From assembly GCF_037201815.1 (NCBI RefSeq), contig NZ_CP147407.1, positions 3,232,723 to 3,296,722 on the forward strand: a DNA stretch of 64,000 nt. Direction: 5' to 3'. The notes under the pieces are model-generated. The model worked only from the letters and a program-made list of their open reading frames with translations. It did no database searches and was not told the DNA's origin. Both the position numbers and the translations under genes were made by a program. Positions 35,817-45,351 of the stretch are shown here, piece by piece (position 1 is the stretch's first letter; each line of letters starts with the position of its first letter). The DNA is from Metabacillus sp. FJAT-52054. Its GTDB lineage: Bacteria > Bacillota > Bacilli > Bacillales > Bacillaceae.

Positions 35817-36157
35817 TGGAAGTGATGATGTCGATTGTATGCGGAATATTATTTATGGCCGCCACTTATTTAATGCTCTCAAAGAGTTTGCTTAGAATCA
35901 TTATCGGGACAGGACTGCTAAGTCATGGTGCTCATCTGCTGATTTTAACGATGGGCGGACTTAAAGGCGGGGCTGCGCCGCTTCTTGGGGAAAAGGCAAA
36001 ATCGTACGTTGATCCGCTGCCGCAGGCACTGATCCTGACCGCCATAGTAATCAGTTTCGGAGTGACGGCCTTTATGCTCGTTCTTGCGTACCGGTCTTAT
36101 CAGGAGCTTGGAACGGATAACATGGATCACATGAGAGGAACTGATTCACATGAGTAA
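35816..36157 (+). CDS. mrpC: Na+/H+ antiporter subunit MrpC
   Basis: 113 residues, three membrane helices, homologous to NuoK. It includes [21 protein letters not shown] and [21 protein letters not shown]. The start shares a base with the mrpB stop (TAATG); the end overlaps mrpD. Confidence 0.93.
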   Translation: MEVMMSIVCGILFMAATYLMLSKSLLRIIIGTGLLSHGAHLLILTMGGLKGGAAPLLGEKAKSYVDPLPQALILTAIVISFGVTAFMLVLAYRSYQELGTDNMDHMRGTDSHE

Positions 36158-37631
36158 CAACCTGGTCATGATGCCGCTGATTTTCCCTTTAATAGGCGGC
36201 ATATTATTAATTTTCTTTAATAAAAAGCCAATTGTACAAAGAATTCTGAGCGTCATTTTTTCTATAGCCGCTCTCACTGCATCCTCCATTCTCGTTTGGA
36301 CTGTTCACAAAAACGGAATTCAGATTGTGGAAATTGGAGGATGGGCCCCGCCTTACGGAATAACCTTTGTTGCGGACATGTATGCCAGTCTGCTTGTCCT
36401 GACCACTAGTATTATAGGATTGACAGGGGTTTTGTATTCTTTCCGTACAGTGGGAAAAGCGCGGGAGTACTTTTTTTACTATCCTGCCGTCCAATTTTTG
36501 CTGACGGGTGTTACCGGTGCTTTTTTAACAGGAGATATATTCAATTTGTTCGTATTCTTCGAAGTCCTGTTAATGGCTTCCTATGTTCTAATGGTATTGG
36601 GCGGAACAAAAAGGCAGCTGAGGGAATCCATTAAATACATTGCGGTAAATATCTTTTCCTCCGCTCTATTCGTCATTACAGTCGCATTTCTTTATGCCGT
36701 TACAGGCACACTTAATATGGCGGACTTGAGTGTCAAAATAAGCGAAAACGGACAATCGGGGCTGCTGACCGTAATTGCCATTCTATTTCTCATTGTGTTT
36801 GGAATGAAGGGGGCCATTTTCCCTCTGTACTTCTGGATGCCAGGTTCCTATCAGGCACCGCCAGCAGCGGTATCAGCCCTATTCGGCGCCCTGCTGACGA
36901 AGGTTGGAGTGTACGCCATTACGAGAGTGTACACGCTGATTTTTATTCATGATAAAGCCTTCACTCATGGAATTCTGGCGTGGCTTGCTGCCTTAACTAT
37001 TCTGTTTGGCGTTATTGGAGCCATAGCTTATTGGGATGTTAAAAAGATTGTGATCTACAATATTATTACGGCAGTAGGTGTTATTCTGTTCGGGGTAGCT
37101 GTGGCTAACCCGGCAGGAATCGAGGGCTCGATTTACTATTTGCTCCACGATATGATCATCAAGGGGGCTCTTTTCTTCCTGGCAGGAATTATGATCAGTA
37201 TTACCGGAACCTCTAATTTAAAGAAAATGGGGGGACTGATTCAGCATTATCCGCTCGCCGGATGGATGTTCTTCCTGTCAGCCATTGCCCTTGCAGGCAT
37301 ACCTCCGCTAAGCGGATTTATCGGTAAGCTTAAGGTTATTCAAGGCGGATTTGAGGCGGGTGAATATGCGATATCGCTAGTCGTTCTTTTATCCAGTCTG
37401 CTCGTCCTCTATTCGGTTATGAAAATATTTATTAACGGCTTTTGGGGCGAGGAAAAACCTATAAATGGGAATCCTTCCGTAAAAGGAATGGTGTATCCTG
37501 CAGTCATCCTGGTGGCGCTGTCTGCAGCATTCGGACTGGGAACAGAATTCATCGCCCCTTTTATTACACAGGCGTCTGAGACTTTATTGGACCCGTCAAT
37601 ATATATAGAAGCCGTTTTAAAGGAGCAGTGA
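36150..37631 (+). CDS. mrpD: Na+/H+ antiporter subunit MrpD
   Basis: 493-residue NuoN/NuoM-like subunit with about 14 helices. It shows [19 protein letters not shown] and [34 protein letters not shown], including the Lys and Glu typical of the proton path. It overlaps mrpC by 8 bases. Confidence 0.94.
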   Translation: MSNNLVMMPLIFPLIGGILLIFFNKKPIVQRILSVIFSIAALTASSILVWTVHKNGIQIVEIGGWAPPYGITFVADMYASLLVLTTSIIGLTGVLYSFRTVGKAREYFFYYPAVQFLLTGVTGAFLTGDIFNLFVFFEVLLMASYVLMVLGGTKRQLRESIKYIAVNIFSSALFVITVAFLYAVTGTLNMADLSVKISENGQSGLLTVIAILFLIVFGMKGAIFPLYFWMPGSYQAPPAAVSALFGALLTKVGVYAITRVYTLIFIHDKAFTHGILAWLAALTILFGVIGAIAYWDVKKIVIYNIITAVGVILFGVAVANPAGIEGSIYYLLHDMIIKGALFFLAGIMISITGTSNLKKMGGLIQHYPLAGWMFFLSAIALAGIPPLSGFIGKLKVIQGGFEAGEYAISLVVLLSSLLVLYSVMKIFINGFWGEEKPINGNPSVKGMVYPAVILVALSAAFGLGTEFIAPFITQASETLLDPSIYIEAVLKEQ

Positions 37632-37636
37632 TGTAA

Positions 37637-38113
37637 ATGGCTTTTCAGTTATTGCTTAATTTCTTTATTGCATTTTTATGGATGTTTCTTCAAAATACAT
37701 ACACACTTGTAACCTTTACCGTTGGATTACTCTTCGGATTGCTGATTATCTTTGGGATGAGGCGTTTTTTCTCAACCCGGTTTTATCTTATGAATGTGAT
37801 CGCTGTTTTTACCCTGCTTACCATTTTTATGAAAGAGCTGATCATGGCCAATCTTTCAGTCTTAAAAATCATCATCACACCGAAGCTGAAACTTACTCCC
37901 GGGATCTTCTCATATGAAACCGAGCTTACAAAAGCATGGGAAATTACTGTTCTTTCTAATTTGATTACTTTAACACCCGGAACACTGGTAGTAGAAATTT
38001 CAGACGACAACAAAACTCTTTATATTCATGCTATGGATATAAGCAGTGAAGAAGAAGCCAGGAAAGATATACGCGATTCATTTGAGAAAGCAATCAAGGA
38101 GGTGAGCCGGTAA
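37637..38113 (+). CDS. mrpE: Na+/H+ antiporter subunit MrpE
   Basis: 158 residues: N-terminal membrane helices and a soluble C-terminal part with LSNLITLTPGTLVVEISDDNKTLYIH, the MnhE signature. It lies 5 bases after mrpD. Confidence 0.93.
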   Translation: MAFQLLLNFFIAFLWMFLQNTYTLVTFTVGLLFGLLIIFGMRRFFSTRFYLMNVIAVFTLLTIFMKELIMANLSVLKIIITPKLKLTPGIFSYETELTKAWEITVLSNLITLTPGTLVVEISDDNKTLYIHAMDISSEEEARKDIRDSFEKAIKEVSR

Positions 38114-38114
38114 T

Positions 38115-38399
38115 ATGTTCGAAACAGTCATGAAGCTGTCTTTACTCATTCTGGCCCTCTCCACCCTCTTCTATTTTTACCGCCTTGTAAAAGGTCCGAC
38201 CGTTCCCGACCGGGTCGTCGCCCTTGATGCAATCGGCATTAACCTGATTGGACTGACAGGGGTTACTTCCGTCCTCCTGAAGACCAATGCCTTTTTGGAT
38301 GTAATCCTATTACTTGGAATTCTTGCATTTATCGGCACAGTGGCTTTCTCCAAATTTCTTGAGAAAGGAGAAATAATCGAAAATGACCGCAATCAGTGA
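38115..38399 (+). CDS. mrpF: Na+/H+ antiporter subunit MrpF
   Basis: 94 residues, three helices, with GPTVPDRVVALDAIGINLIG, the MnhF hallmark containing a conserved Asp-Arg. It overlaps mrpG by 17 bases. Confidence 0.93.
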   Translation: MFETVMKLSLLILALSTLFYFYRLVKGPTVPDRVVALDAIGINLIGLTGVTSVLLKTNAFLDVILLLGILAFIGTVAFSKFLEKGEIIENDRNQ

Positions 38400-38748
38400 A
38401 TGGATCATTGCCGCCCTTATCCTTCTTGGTGCCTTGCTTTGTTTAATTGCCTCCATTGGCGTCCTGAGGCTCCCTGACGTTTACACCCGGAACCACGCAG
38501 CGTCCAAAGGGGCAACCTTAGGTGTTATGTTTCTGCTGCTCGGAGTTTTTCTATACTTTCTCCTGATACAAGGGCATTTCAACTCAAGAGTATTGCTAGG
38601 AATTGTGTTTGTATTTATTACATCACCTGTTGCAGGACATTTGATCATGAGGGCCGCCTTCAACACGAAAATTCCTTTATGGGAGAATAGTGTGCAAAAC
38701 GATCTTCAGAAGAAAAGGGCAGCGGAGATTAAACAGCATGAAACCTGA
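38383..38748 (+). CDS. mrpG: Na+/H+ antiporter subunit MrpG
   Basis: 121 residues, three helices. It contains IGVLRLPDVYTRNHAASKGATLGV, the MnhG signature. It ends the mrp operon and overlaps the AlkD-like gene by 11 bases, so that gene is probably co-translated at a low level. Confidence 0.93.
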   Translation: MTAISEWIIAALILLGALLCLIASIGVLRLPDVYTRNHAASKGATLGVMFLLLGVFLYFLLIQGHFNSRVLLGIVFVFITSPVAGHLIMRAAFNTKIPLWENSVQNDLQKKRAAEIKQHET

Positions 38749-39430
38749 TTACGCTGAAGACCTTATTGAACGAATGAAGCGCCATGCGGTGTCAGGAAAC
38801 AAAGAAGCTATGGAAGCCTATATGAAAAATCAATTTACCTTTCTCGGTATCAAGGCTCCTGAACGAAAAAGACTCCTCACACAATATGCAGCGGAAAACG
38901 GGTGGCCTGAAACGAACAGCGAATTAAAAGTTATTGTTCATAGGCTGTTTTTATCTCCCTATAGGGAATGTGTATATGCAGGAATCGATTTGCTTATCAA
39001 AAAGAAGAAACTTCTGAAGAACAGCGATTTGGATTTTGTAATGGAATTAATCGTTACGAAGCCATGGTGGGATACAGTCGATCTTCTTGCTTCGCATATT
39101 GCCGGATACCTGATTGAACAGAATCCTTGTTTAGCATCTCAACCGGATCGCTGGATTAAACATGAATCGATGTGGGTGAAACGCACTGCCCTTCTATATC
39201 AGCTCAAGTATAAGGAAAAAACGAATAAAAAAAAGCTTGCAGAATATATTTGCAGCATGTCTGATTCTAATGAGTTTTTCATTCAAAAAGCAATCGGCTG
39301 GGCTCTGAGGGAATATTCTAAGACCGATCCTGACTGGGTAATCGCTTTTACCTCTGCCGAAGAACTAAAACCCTTAAGCAGACGGGAAGCATTGAAATAT
39401 GTAAATAAAATAGAAAAAGGAGCAGAGTAA
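38738..39430 (+). CDS. DNA alkylation repair protein (AlkD-like, HEAT-like repeats)
   Basis: 230 residues from the ATG at 38738. All-helical HEAT-like protein with the AlkD landmarks FTFLGIKAPERKRL, TKPWWDTVDLLASHI (Trp and Asp of the active site) and HESMWVKRTALLYQLKYK. AlkD-type glycosylases excise bulky or cationic alkylated bases without base flipping. It overlaps the end of mrpG, but its function is unrelated to Mrp. Confidence 0.88.
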   Translation: MKPDYAEDLIERMKRHAVSGNKEAMEAYMKNQFTFLGIKAPERKRLLTQYAAENGWPETNSELKVIVHRLFLSPYRECVYAGIDLLIKKKKLLKNSDLDFVMELIVTKPWWDTVDLLASHIAGYLIEQNPCLASQPDRWIKHESMWVKRTALLYQLKYKEKTNKKKLAEYICSMSDSNEFFIQKAIGWALREYSKTDPDWVIAFTSAEELKPLSRREALKYVNKIEKGAE

Positions 39431-39567
39431 ATTCCGCTTCTTTTTTGTTTGTATTGAATTTGGATGAATTTGAGTCCAATTTTTTCATCCCTTCTCATGA
39501 TTTTCAAATTCCCCTAAAGTTTTCTTATCTCACTTGCAGTAATATTAAACAAAACGGTCCACGCAAA

Positions 39568-39600
39568 TAAAAAGGAGCAGAATCAATTCTGCTCCTTTCG
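39568..39600. terminator. Bidirectional terminator between the AlkD-like gene and yuxO
   Basis: AAAGGAGCAGAA and TTCTGCTCCTTT arms around a 4-nt loop. A weaker hairpin occurs at 39416-39448. Confidence 0.85.
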
Positions 39601-39601
39601 T

Positions 39602-39985
39602 TTATTTCTTTTTGATAACGGCCATAGTACATCTTGAAATGCAGATTAGCTGTCCTTCTTCGTCTGTTATTTTAATATCCCACACCATCGTCGATTTGCC
39701 TTTGTGAAATGGAACCGCATGTGCAGTGACAAAACCGTCTTTTTTAGAACGGATGTGATTGGCATTAATCTCAAGCCCTACACAAATCTCCGTATCCTGA
39801 TCAATGAAATGGAATGCTCCTATGCTTGCTGCTGTTTCAGCTAAAGCAACAGATGCACCTCCATGTAAAATGCCGAACGGCTGTCTTGTCCTCTCATCAA
39901 CAGGCATAACCGCTATAACACCTTGATCGGAAACCTCCTTCACTTCAATCCCTAAGGTCTCAATCATTGTATTTGTAATATCCAT
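39602..39985 (-). CDS. yuxO: Hotdog-fold thioesterase YuxO
   Basis: 127 residues of the PaaI/ComA2-type acyl-CoA thioesterase family. It has RQPFGILHGGASVALAETAAS, where the HGG and following Glu are the catalytic region, and GLEINANHIR. The substrate is unknown. The position between mrpG and the com locus matches B. subtilis. Confidence 0.88.
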   Translation of the reverse strand: MDITNTMIETLGIEVKEVSDQGVIAVMPVDERTRQPFGILHGGASVALAETAASIGAFHFIDQDTEICVGLEINANHIRSKKDGFVTAHAVPFHKGKSTMVWDIKITDEEGQLICISRCTMAVIKKK

Positions 39986-40051
39986 TCTTACCCCTCCCCC
40001 ATGTTCTCATCCTATCTATTATCATAAAGCTTTTTAAGCTGAAATGTCTGG

Positions 40052-40132
40052 TTATTTTTTCAAAAGGCTGGCCACAAAACAAAAATAAACTGCAAATAAG
40101 AACAATGCGGGAATAACCGCCAAAATATTCAT
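40052..40132 (-). CDS. Candidate 26-residue single-helix membrane peptide
   Basis: ATG at 40132 is preceded by AGGGGG with 5-nt spacing. The peptide MNILAVIPALFLFAVYFCFV continues to ASLLKK and forms one membrane helix with a basic end. A stop follows at 40052-40054. The ribosome-binding site and clean helix support translation, but length alone cannot prove it. Not recognised. Confidence 0.5.
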   Translation of the reverse strand: MNILAVIPALFLFAVYFCFVASLLKK

Positions 40133-40249
40133 TCCATCCCCCTAATATGATTCGTTCATGATACATGACTATCATCATAAGGGATAAATATCATGGAAAT
40201 ATTGAGAATTTGTTTATTTTTTGTAAAGTTCTGTTATTCACAGGTCTTT

Positions 40250-40921
40250 CTACCCGTATCGATAGTGAACCCGCACCTCCGCAGTAACCGTTAATGACCC
40301 TGGAAAAACGGGAGTAGGGGCTGAAGAAGCCATGAATGCAGCGCCTTCTCTTTCAAAGGGAACGAACCCCTTTGACACTTCTACTACTTTTACCGGTGTA
40401 GATTGAAGCGATACCTGGTAGCTTTGGGCTAGTACTGACGCCTTTTCAAAGCCCTGCTTAACGGCTTCCCTTAAAGCGGCTTCCACATATGGCTTTGTAT
40501 TTTCAAGCTTAAACTGAACCCGGTCAACCCGGTTTACTCCATTATTGACAGCGGTATCAACAATCGCCCCGATCTGATCAAGCCTCTCTGTTTTAACAGA
40601 TAGCAAATTCACGACCTCGTACCCTTCAAGCGTTTGTTTCCCGTCCTGAAAGGAGTACTTAGGGGAGATATTATATGAAATCGTCTGGATATCTCCTTTA
40701 TCGATTCCCTGCCTGTATAAAGCATTAACGGCTTTTTCCAACCGGGCCTTATTCTCATCCTGTGCTGTTTTTACATCCTTGGATTCTGTTACGATTCCAA
40801 GCTGAATAATGGCTGTATCCGGACTTGCTTCCGCACTGCCTTGTCCGGTCACTTCCATCAAATACTCTTTTCTGTCCCTCGCCTGGCCGCCTGAAACAGG
40901 CATATATCCCCCGTATTGCAT
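40250..40921 (-). CDS. SIMPL-domain (DUF541) protein
   Basis: 223 residues. It has MEVTGQGSAEASPDTAIIQLGI, the start of the SIMPL domain, and the central QTISYNISPKYSFQDGKQTLEGYEVVN with typical alternating strands. No signal peptide is evident, unlike many family members. The role is unknown; some members are linked to oxidative or envelope stress. Confidence 0.85.
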   Translation of the reverse strand: MQYGGYMPVSGGQARDRKEYLMEVTGQGSAEASPDTAIIQLGIVTESKDVKTAQDENKARLEKAVNALYRQGIDKGDIQTISYNISPKYSFQDGKQTLEGYEVVNLLSVKTERLDQIGAIVDTAVNNGVNRVDRVQFKLENTKPYVEAALREAVKQGFEKASVLAQSYQVSLQSTPVKVVEVSKGFVPFEREGAAFMASSAPTPVFPGSLTVTAEVRVHYRYG

Positions 40922-40983
40922 GCACTCACATCCTATTAGAGAATTTCTTCTAACTATATGTGAGAAGCAAACGGTAATTGCCC

Positions 40984-41625
40984 TTAATCAATAATTGATT
41001 CAGACTTTGCAATCAAAACAGCCTCGGTTCTTGAGCCTACATTAAGTTTATTAAAAATAGAAGTCAGGCTATATTCAATGGAGCGCTTGCTTAAATGGAG
41101 GTTATCAGCAATTTCCTGATTAGTATGCCCCTTCTCAACCTCCTGCAAAATCGCCTTCTCCCGCTCATTCAGGCAGTCCGTCTCAAGAACCTGCTCGGAA
41201 TTCTTGATTTTCTGCTGAGATAGCAAGCTTTGCAGGTAGCTATAAGGAAGAATAATTTCACCCTTAATCGCGTGACGAATATATGCTAAAATCTTCTCTT
41301 TGGACTCAGCTTTATTAATTGCCCCATGGATCCCCATGCGAATCGCTTCTTCAAAATAATCTTCCACTTCATACCCTGTATAAAGTATGATCTTGCAATC
41401 CGATTTCTGCTCAACAATCCCTCTGGATAGTTCCATTCCATTAACATCGCCTAAATTCAAATCCATTAATATCACATCAAAGCTTGAGAAATCCATCTGC
41501 TCAACTGCCTCGAGCGTAAAGGGAGGATTCATAAAATCGACCGTTACCTCAGGATCTTTTTCCAAGATGGCTTTCGTACCCTCCCGGACTGCCGGGTGAT
41601 CATCTACTACTAAAATATGTATCAT
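40984..41625 (-). CDS. comA: Competence response regulator ComA
   Basis: 213 residues from the ATG at 41625 (GGAGG 3 nt upstream). The receiver domain has Asp8-Asp9, phosphoacceptor Asp55 in ILMDLNLG, and a LuxR/NarL-type helix-turn-helix (about 145-205; LNEREKAILQEVEKGHTNQEIA). Phosphorylated by ComP, it activates genes with TTGCGG-N4-CCGCAA boxes (srfA, degQ, rap genes in B. subtilis). The longer frame to 41679 is not conserved. Confidence 0.93.
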   Translation of the reverse strand: MIHILVVDDHPAVREGTKAILEKDPEVTVDFMNPPFTLEAVEQMDFSSFDVILMDLNLGDVNGMELSRGIVEQKSDCKIILYTGYEVEDYFEEAIRMGIHGAINKAESKEKILAYIRHAIKGEIILPYSYLQSLLSQQKIKNSEQVLETDCLNEREKAILQEVEKGHTNQEIADNLHLSKRSIEYSLTSIFNKLNVGSRTEAVLIAKSESIID

Positions 41626-41660
41626 AGCCCTCCTACCTCTCCATGAAACTAGTCCTATTG

Positions 41661-41690
41661 TATAAAAAAGACTTGGCATTCGCCAAGTCC
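41661..41690 (-). terminator. Intrinsic terminator between comP and comA
   Basis: On the minus strand the arms GACTTGGC and GCCAAGTC with a 4-nt loop are followed by TTTTTT. It lies in the 78-base gap between the comP stop and the comA ATG, so comA expression probably depends on read-through or a separate promoter. Confidence 0.75.
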
Positions 41691-41703
41691 TTAATTGAAA
41701 AAG

Positions 41704-44010
41704 TTATATTTCAATTACTGCTTTAAATCCTTGCCCTTTGGAAGTCTCAATCGTCAGCGTCCCTTTTAACGCCTTTACACGTTCGGTGATACCGGAAAGA
41801 CCCATGTTTTCAGAACTATAACTAATCTCACTTTGATTAAATCCAATTCCATCATCTTCATAATGAAGAACGATTTTATCTTTAATGCAAACAAGCATAA
41901 TCAGGACATTACTTGCATGTGAATGTTTATTAGCATTATTCAAAAGTTCCTGAATAATTCTGTAAAGATTTAATTGTACATCCAAGTCGGTATTAGGCTG
42001 GAACTTCCCGGCGTTCATCCGGATCTCAAAATCTGCAATTTCTTTATATTGCGTGACAAGTTTATTCAATGCTTTTACTAGGCCTAAATCATACAGCAGC
42101 TGCGGACGAAGCTCCTGACACGTTTCTCTTGTTGTTTTAATAATCTTGGTCATATTCTCATTCATATCCTCAAGCTGATCCTTTAAATCGGCTGGAGCAG
42201 CTTCGAGCTCAACAAGTGCAACCTCGCACTGCCTCTTTAAAGATATCAAATCCTGCAGAACCGAATCATGCAAATCCTTTGCCAGGTTAGACCGCTGTTT
42301 TTCTTCGATGGAGAAGAAAAGCTTTGTCAGCCAGGAAGGATTTGTTCCCTCCCTTTGAACCGTCTCTAAATGATTCATTAGCTCCTCAATTTTAAGGTAG
42401 TTCTCTAAAGAAACATTTGTATAAAATGATAGAGCTTTAAGCCAGGAAATCTCATCTCTTGTAAGCCTTGGCGTGTTTATGGAGGAAAGACAAAGCAGAA
42501 TATAATTTCTATTGTCTGTCTCCCCTATATTAATCAAAAATCCCCTATCCACTTCTTTTATTTTCCCAATCTCATACAATACACTTGAAAATTCTTTTTT
42601 ATAAAGATTAATTTCTTCTAAGTCAGCTTCTAGATTTTTAGACAGGATTTTTTCATCTTTACTAACTTCAAGAAAATAAGATTTATTGACTAACAAAACA
42701 TCTGTGATGGTCCTTTTAAGTTCTGTAATAACTTGATTTAGATTATTGGCTTTTCTTATCTCGCTTGTGTATTTAAAAATGCTATCTTGGTAATTATATT
42801 TTTCAGAAAACCTTTTTAATTTAAACCTGAAGTCAAATATCTCTTTAAGATAGAATACAACTAGCATAATTAAATAAATAAAAATAGATAATTGTATTGG
42901 ATAGAATATACTTGCACTATTATCTAGGCTAAGTGCTATATATACAGTCACTAAAGTAGGTAAAATAGCAAGAAGTCCATAATATCTAAAACGTCCCAGT
43001 AGAAATTCAATGTCATAAATTTTGGTCGCCAAGAATTGATATACAAGAGAAAATGGTATTAGAAGCAAGAATGAAGCTAGAACTCCTGGTGGAAATATAT
43101 GTTTGTTAAATATAATAAATGGTAATACATATAGCAATAAAAATGGGGAAAATGCTAGCACATTGGTAATAATAAGCACTTTAACAAAATATTTTTGTTC
43201 TGATAGTTTTACTCTCCTTAAGCCTATAATTTTAAGAGTAAATATTAAAATAAATAAACTAAGAAAAGATAATAAATTTAAAGCTTTGACCTCGGAATAA
43301 GTAGCATATACATAGGTATTCGTTACATTCCTAAAAATATCTGTTGAAATATTAACTAGGAGAATACCATACGCTAAGTATACAAATTTCTTTTTAAATA
43401 ATTCAACGCCAATCTCTTTAAAATAATAGTAAATAAACTGAAGATAAGTAACAGGTACTGATAAAAACAACGTAACATTAGCGAAACGGCCAAATAAATC
43501 TCCCCTGGAAGAACCACCGGTGCTTAAGTACGCCATTGATATCGCGAAAAGAAACCATATCAGAATAGATGCTGATTGGAGATTCATTTTTTTATTGGAT
43601 TTATAAATAAAATAACTACAGAACACACACAAAAGAAACAATGTAAAAGGTATAACTATTAAAAATAAATTTTGAAAATAAAGAATTGATTCGTCAACCT
43701 TGATATCAATTACCTTGGATTCTCTTTTTATTTTAATAGTATGAAACTGTTCAAGTAACCCATACTTCGCGGTTTGGGAATGAAACTGGGGGTCCTTTCC
43801 GTCAATTTTAAGAACAAGATCCCCAACCTTTAAGTTTTTCTGTGACCATGTTTTAGGTTCTAATTCTGTAATATAAAATTCACCCTTATCATCTGGGATT
43901 GCAACTCCTCCAATGTAAGGGTAATTAATATTAATAAAAGAAAAATATATTATCAATATACAACTAATAAATAGAGTTATATAGTATGTCTTCTTGTTGT
44001 TAAAAAACAT
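41704..44010 (-). CDS. comP: Quorum-sensing histidine kinase ComP
   Basis: 768 residues, the size of B. subtilis ComP. TM1 (about 9-29) is followed by an external PDZ-like loop (VGDLVLKIDGKDP, about 62-74), then about seven more helices to 390. A linker and HisKA_3 domain follow with the phosphohistidine near 581 (LAKDLHDSVLQDLISLKRQ) and an HATPase (ELLNNANKHS, DDGIGFN, MGLSGI). It senses the ComX pheromone at its N-terminal membrane part and phosphorylates ComA. The N-terminal half is markedly AT-rich, as expected for this polymorphic locus. Confidence 0.93.
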   Translation of the reverse strand: MFFNNKKTYYITLFISCILIIYFSFININYPYIGGVAIPDDKGEFYITELEPKTWSQKNLKVGDLVLKIDGKDPQFHSQTAKYGLLEQFHTIKIKRESKVIDIKVDESILYFQNLFLIVIPFTLFLLCVFCSYFIYKSNKKMNLQSASILIWFLFAISMAYLSTGGSSRGDLFGRFANVTLFLSVPVTYLQFIYYYFKEIGVELFKKKFVYLAYGILLVNISTDIFRNVTNTYVYATYSEVKALNLLSFLSLFILIFTLKIIGLRRVKLSEQKYFVKVLIITNVLAFSPFLLLYVLPFIIFNKHIFPPGVLASFLLLIPFSLVYQFLATKIYDIEFLLGRFRYYGLLAILPTLVTVYIALSLDNSASIFYPIQLSIFIYLIMLVVFYLKEIFDFRFKLKRFSEKYNYQDSIFKYTSEIRKANNLNQVITELKRTITDVLLVNKSYFLEVSKDEKILSKNLEADLEEINLYKKEFSSVLYEIGKIKEVDRGFLINIGETDNRNYILLCLSSINTPRLTRDEISWLKALSFYTNVSLENYLKIEELMNHLETVQREGTNPSWLTKLFFSIEEKQRSNLAKDLHDSVLQDLISLKRQCEVALVELEAAPADLKDQLEDMNENMTKIIKTTRETCQELRPQLLYDLGLVKALNKLVTQYKEIADFEIRMNAGKFQPNTDLDVQLNLYRIIQELLNNANKHSHASNVLIMLVCIKDKIVLHYEDDGIGFNQSEISYSSENMGLSGITERVKALKGTLTIETSKGQGFKAVIEI

Positions 44011-44041
44011 AAAAACATCCCTTGTTAGTTTATAGCATTAA

Positions 44042-44203
44042 TTAATACCAAATCATATTTACTGTTCTGCCCGCACCTATTAAACCTTCTAGCAGTCCTT
44101 TTAAATCATCAAGTTTATCTAATCCCAAAATGCTAGCCTCTCCATTAACAACTTTTTCAAGAACTTCCGGATTCTCTACTAAATAGTTTACGATTTCTTG
44201 CAT
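44042..44203 (-). CDS. comX: Competence pheromone precursor ComX
   Basis: 53 codons from the ATG at 44203 to TAA at 44042-44044. The N-terminus MQEIVNYLVENPEVLEKV resembles ComX leaders (B. subtilis starts MQDLINYFLNYPEALKKL). The C-terminus ends GRTVNMIWY, with a Trp at the penultimate position for isoprenylation by ComQ. It lies between comQ (22-base gap) and comP (31-base gap) exactly as required. An AGGAG box sits about 11 bases upstream. The mature pheromone sequence is unlike B. subtilis 168, so a distinct pherotype is inferred. Confidence 0.92.
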   Translation of the reverse strand: MQEIVNYLVENPEVLEKVVNGEASILGLDKLDDLKGLLEGLIGAGRTVNMIWY

Positions 44204-44225
44204 CCTTTTTCATCTCCTAAATGGC

Positions 44226-45167
44226 TTATTTTATCAAATGAGATTTTAATATCTCAATTCGATCAGTTGTTAATGGCAGGTTGTTCATAACTGTAGTCGC
44301 TTTTTGAATGGCTATCTGCTTCATCACATTTAAATAGTGTATAACTCCTGATTTAAGCAGTGCCTCTTTATACGTCTTCATGTCGCCATATTCTTCTTCA
44401 AAAGTTTTACCGCTCTCAATAAATTTAAGTAATCCCTTTGAAGCTTCATTAAACTGTCTTTTTATATATAAAAGTGCGAGTGTATTTTTCTGAGCAGACA
44501 GATCACTTTTATGTAGTTGAAATAAGTCACGAAAATCATTCTCAGTCTGAGCCGCAATTCCAATCTGGATCGCATACTCATGGACTACAGGGATTTCACT
44601 TCCATATGAATACATGGTTCCAATCATGGAGGCCATTGCAAGTAATGACCCAGATTTACGTTCCATCATCTTAAGACATGCATCTTCTGAATCTGCAGAT
44701 CCGGTCAGATCCTCATGCTGCCCAGTCATTGCGTTGATTGAATAGTTATTTACTATAGGAATTAGCAACCCGCTGCGGTCCGTTTCGGCAATCATCTGGA
44801 TACTGATTGTGTAAATCATAGTAGCGAGATTAAGCGCTTCTCCAGTGGGAATTTGCATCCATAGTTCTTTATAATTATCATCGTCTTCCAAATCATCAAA
44901 AATATCAAATGACAGCGCATAAAGTTCAACTGCGGCCGCAAGTTTATGCAAATCCTCAATGAACTGTTCAGTCCGCTTTTGCTCTACCGCAAATAACATC
45001 CCATGGATATAGGTCAACTTTCCAAAAAAAGCATGATCCTTCGTACCGATAAACGACAAAATTCGATCCCGGGCTGCGGTATTTTTCACTTTGGAGGTTA
45101 CCGATTGCGCAGATGCCTTTATTACTGCGTCTAAGTTCAAGTGTAATTGGTCACTAATTGCAATCAC
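44226..45167 (-). CDS. comQ: ComX isoprenyl transferase ComQ
   Basis: 313 residues of the polyprenyl synthase fold. The aspartate-rich motif is DIFDDLEDDD (about 88-97), and a second Asp-containing site is NDFRDLFQLHKSD. It attaches a geranyl or farnesyl group to the ComX tryptophan and processes the precursor. First gene of comQ-comX-comP(-comA) on the minus strand. Confidence 0.93.
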   Translation of the reverse strand: MIAISDQLHLNLDAVIKASAQSVTSKVKNTAARDRILSFIGTKDHAFFGKLTYIHGMLFAVEQKRTEQFIEDLHKLAAAVELYALSFDIFDDLEDDDNYKELWMQIPTGEALNLATMIYTISIQMIAETDRSGLLIPIVNNYSINAMTGQHEDLTGSADSEDACLKMMERKSGSLLAMASMIGTMYSYGSEIPVVHEYAIQIGIAAQTENDFRDLFQLHKSDLSAQKNTLALLYIKRQFNEASKGLLKFIESGKTFEEEYGDMKTYKEALLKSGVIHYLNVMKQIAIQKATTVMNNLPLTTDRIEILKSHLIK

Positions 45168-45260
45168 CCCTTTAAAAGTAATATTACTATATATGCATTT
45201 TTTTTAATAGATAATTATAAAATATTTACATTAATATAAAGAGTTTCACATAATTTCAAT

Positions 45261-45292
45261 AAAAAAAACAGCCTCCACTAAGGGGGCTGCTT
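45261..45292 (-). terminator. Terminator upstream of comQ
   Basis: Minus-strand CAGCCCCC and GGAGGCTG arms are followed by eight T. With the next hairpin it isolates comQ from degQ transcription. Confidence 0.75.
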
Positions 45293-45327
45293 TCTGTTTC
45301 ATCTTATTATATGATCTGTATGCAAAG

Positions 45328-45351
45328 AAAAAAGCTCTTTATGTAAGAGCC
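45328..45351 (-). terminator. Terminator of degQ
   Basis: Minus-strand GGCTCTTAC and AAAGAGCT arms with TTTTTT, directly after the degQ stop codon. Confidence 0.75.

Noticed and set aside
39960..40178. 72-codon minus-strand frame upstream of yuxO
   Set aside because: It overlaps the yuxO start and has no matching ribosome-binding site; a 26-codon frame in another phase has a better site and helix.
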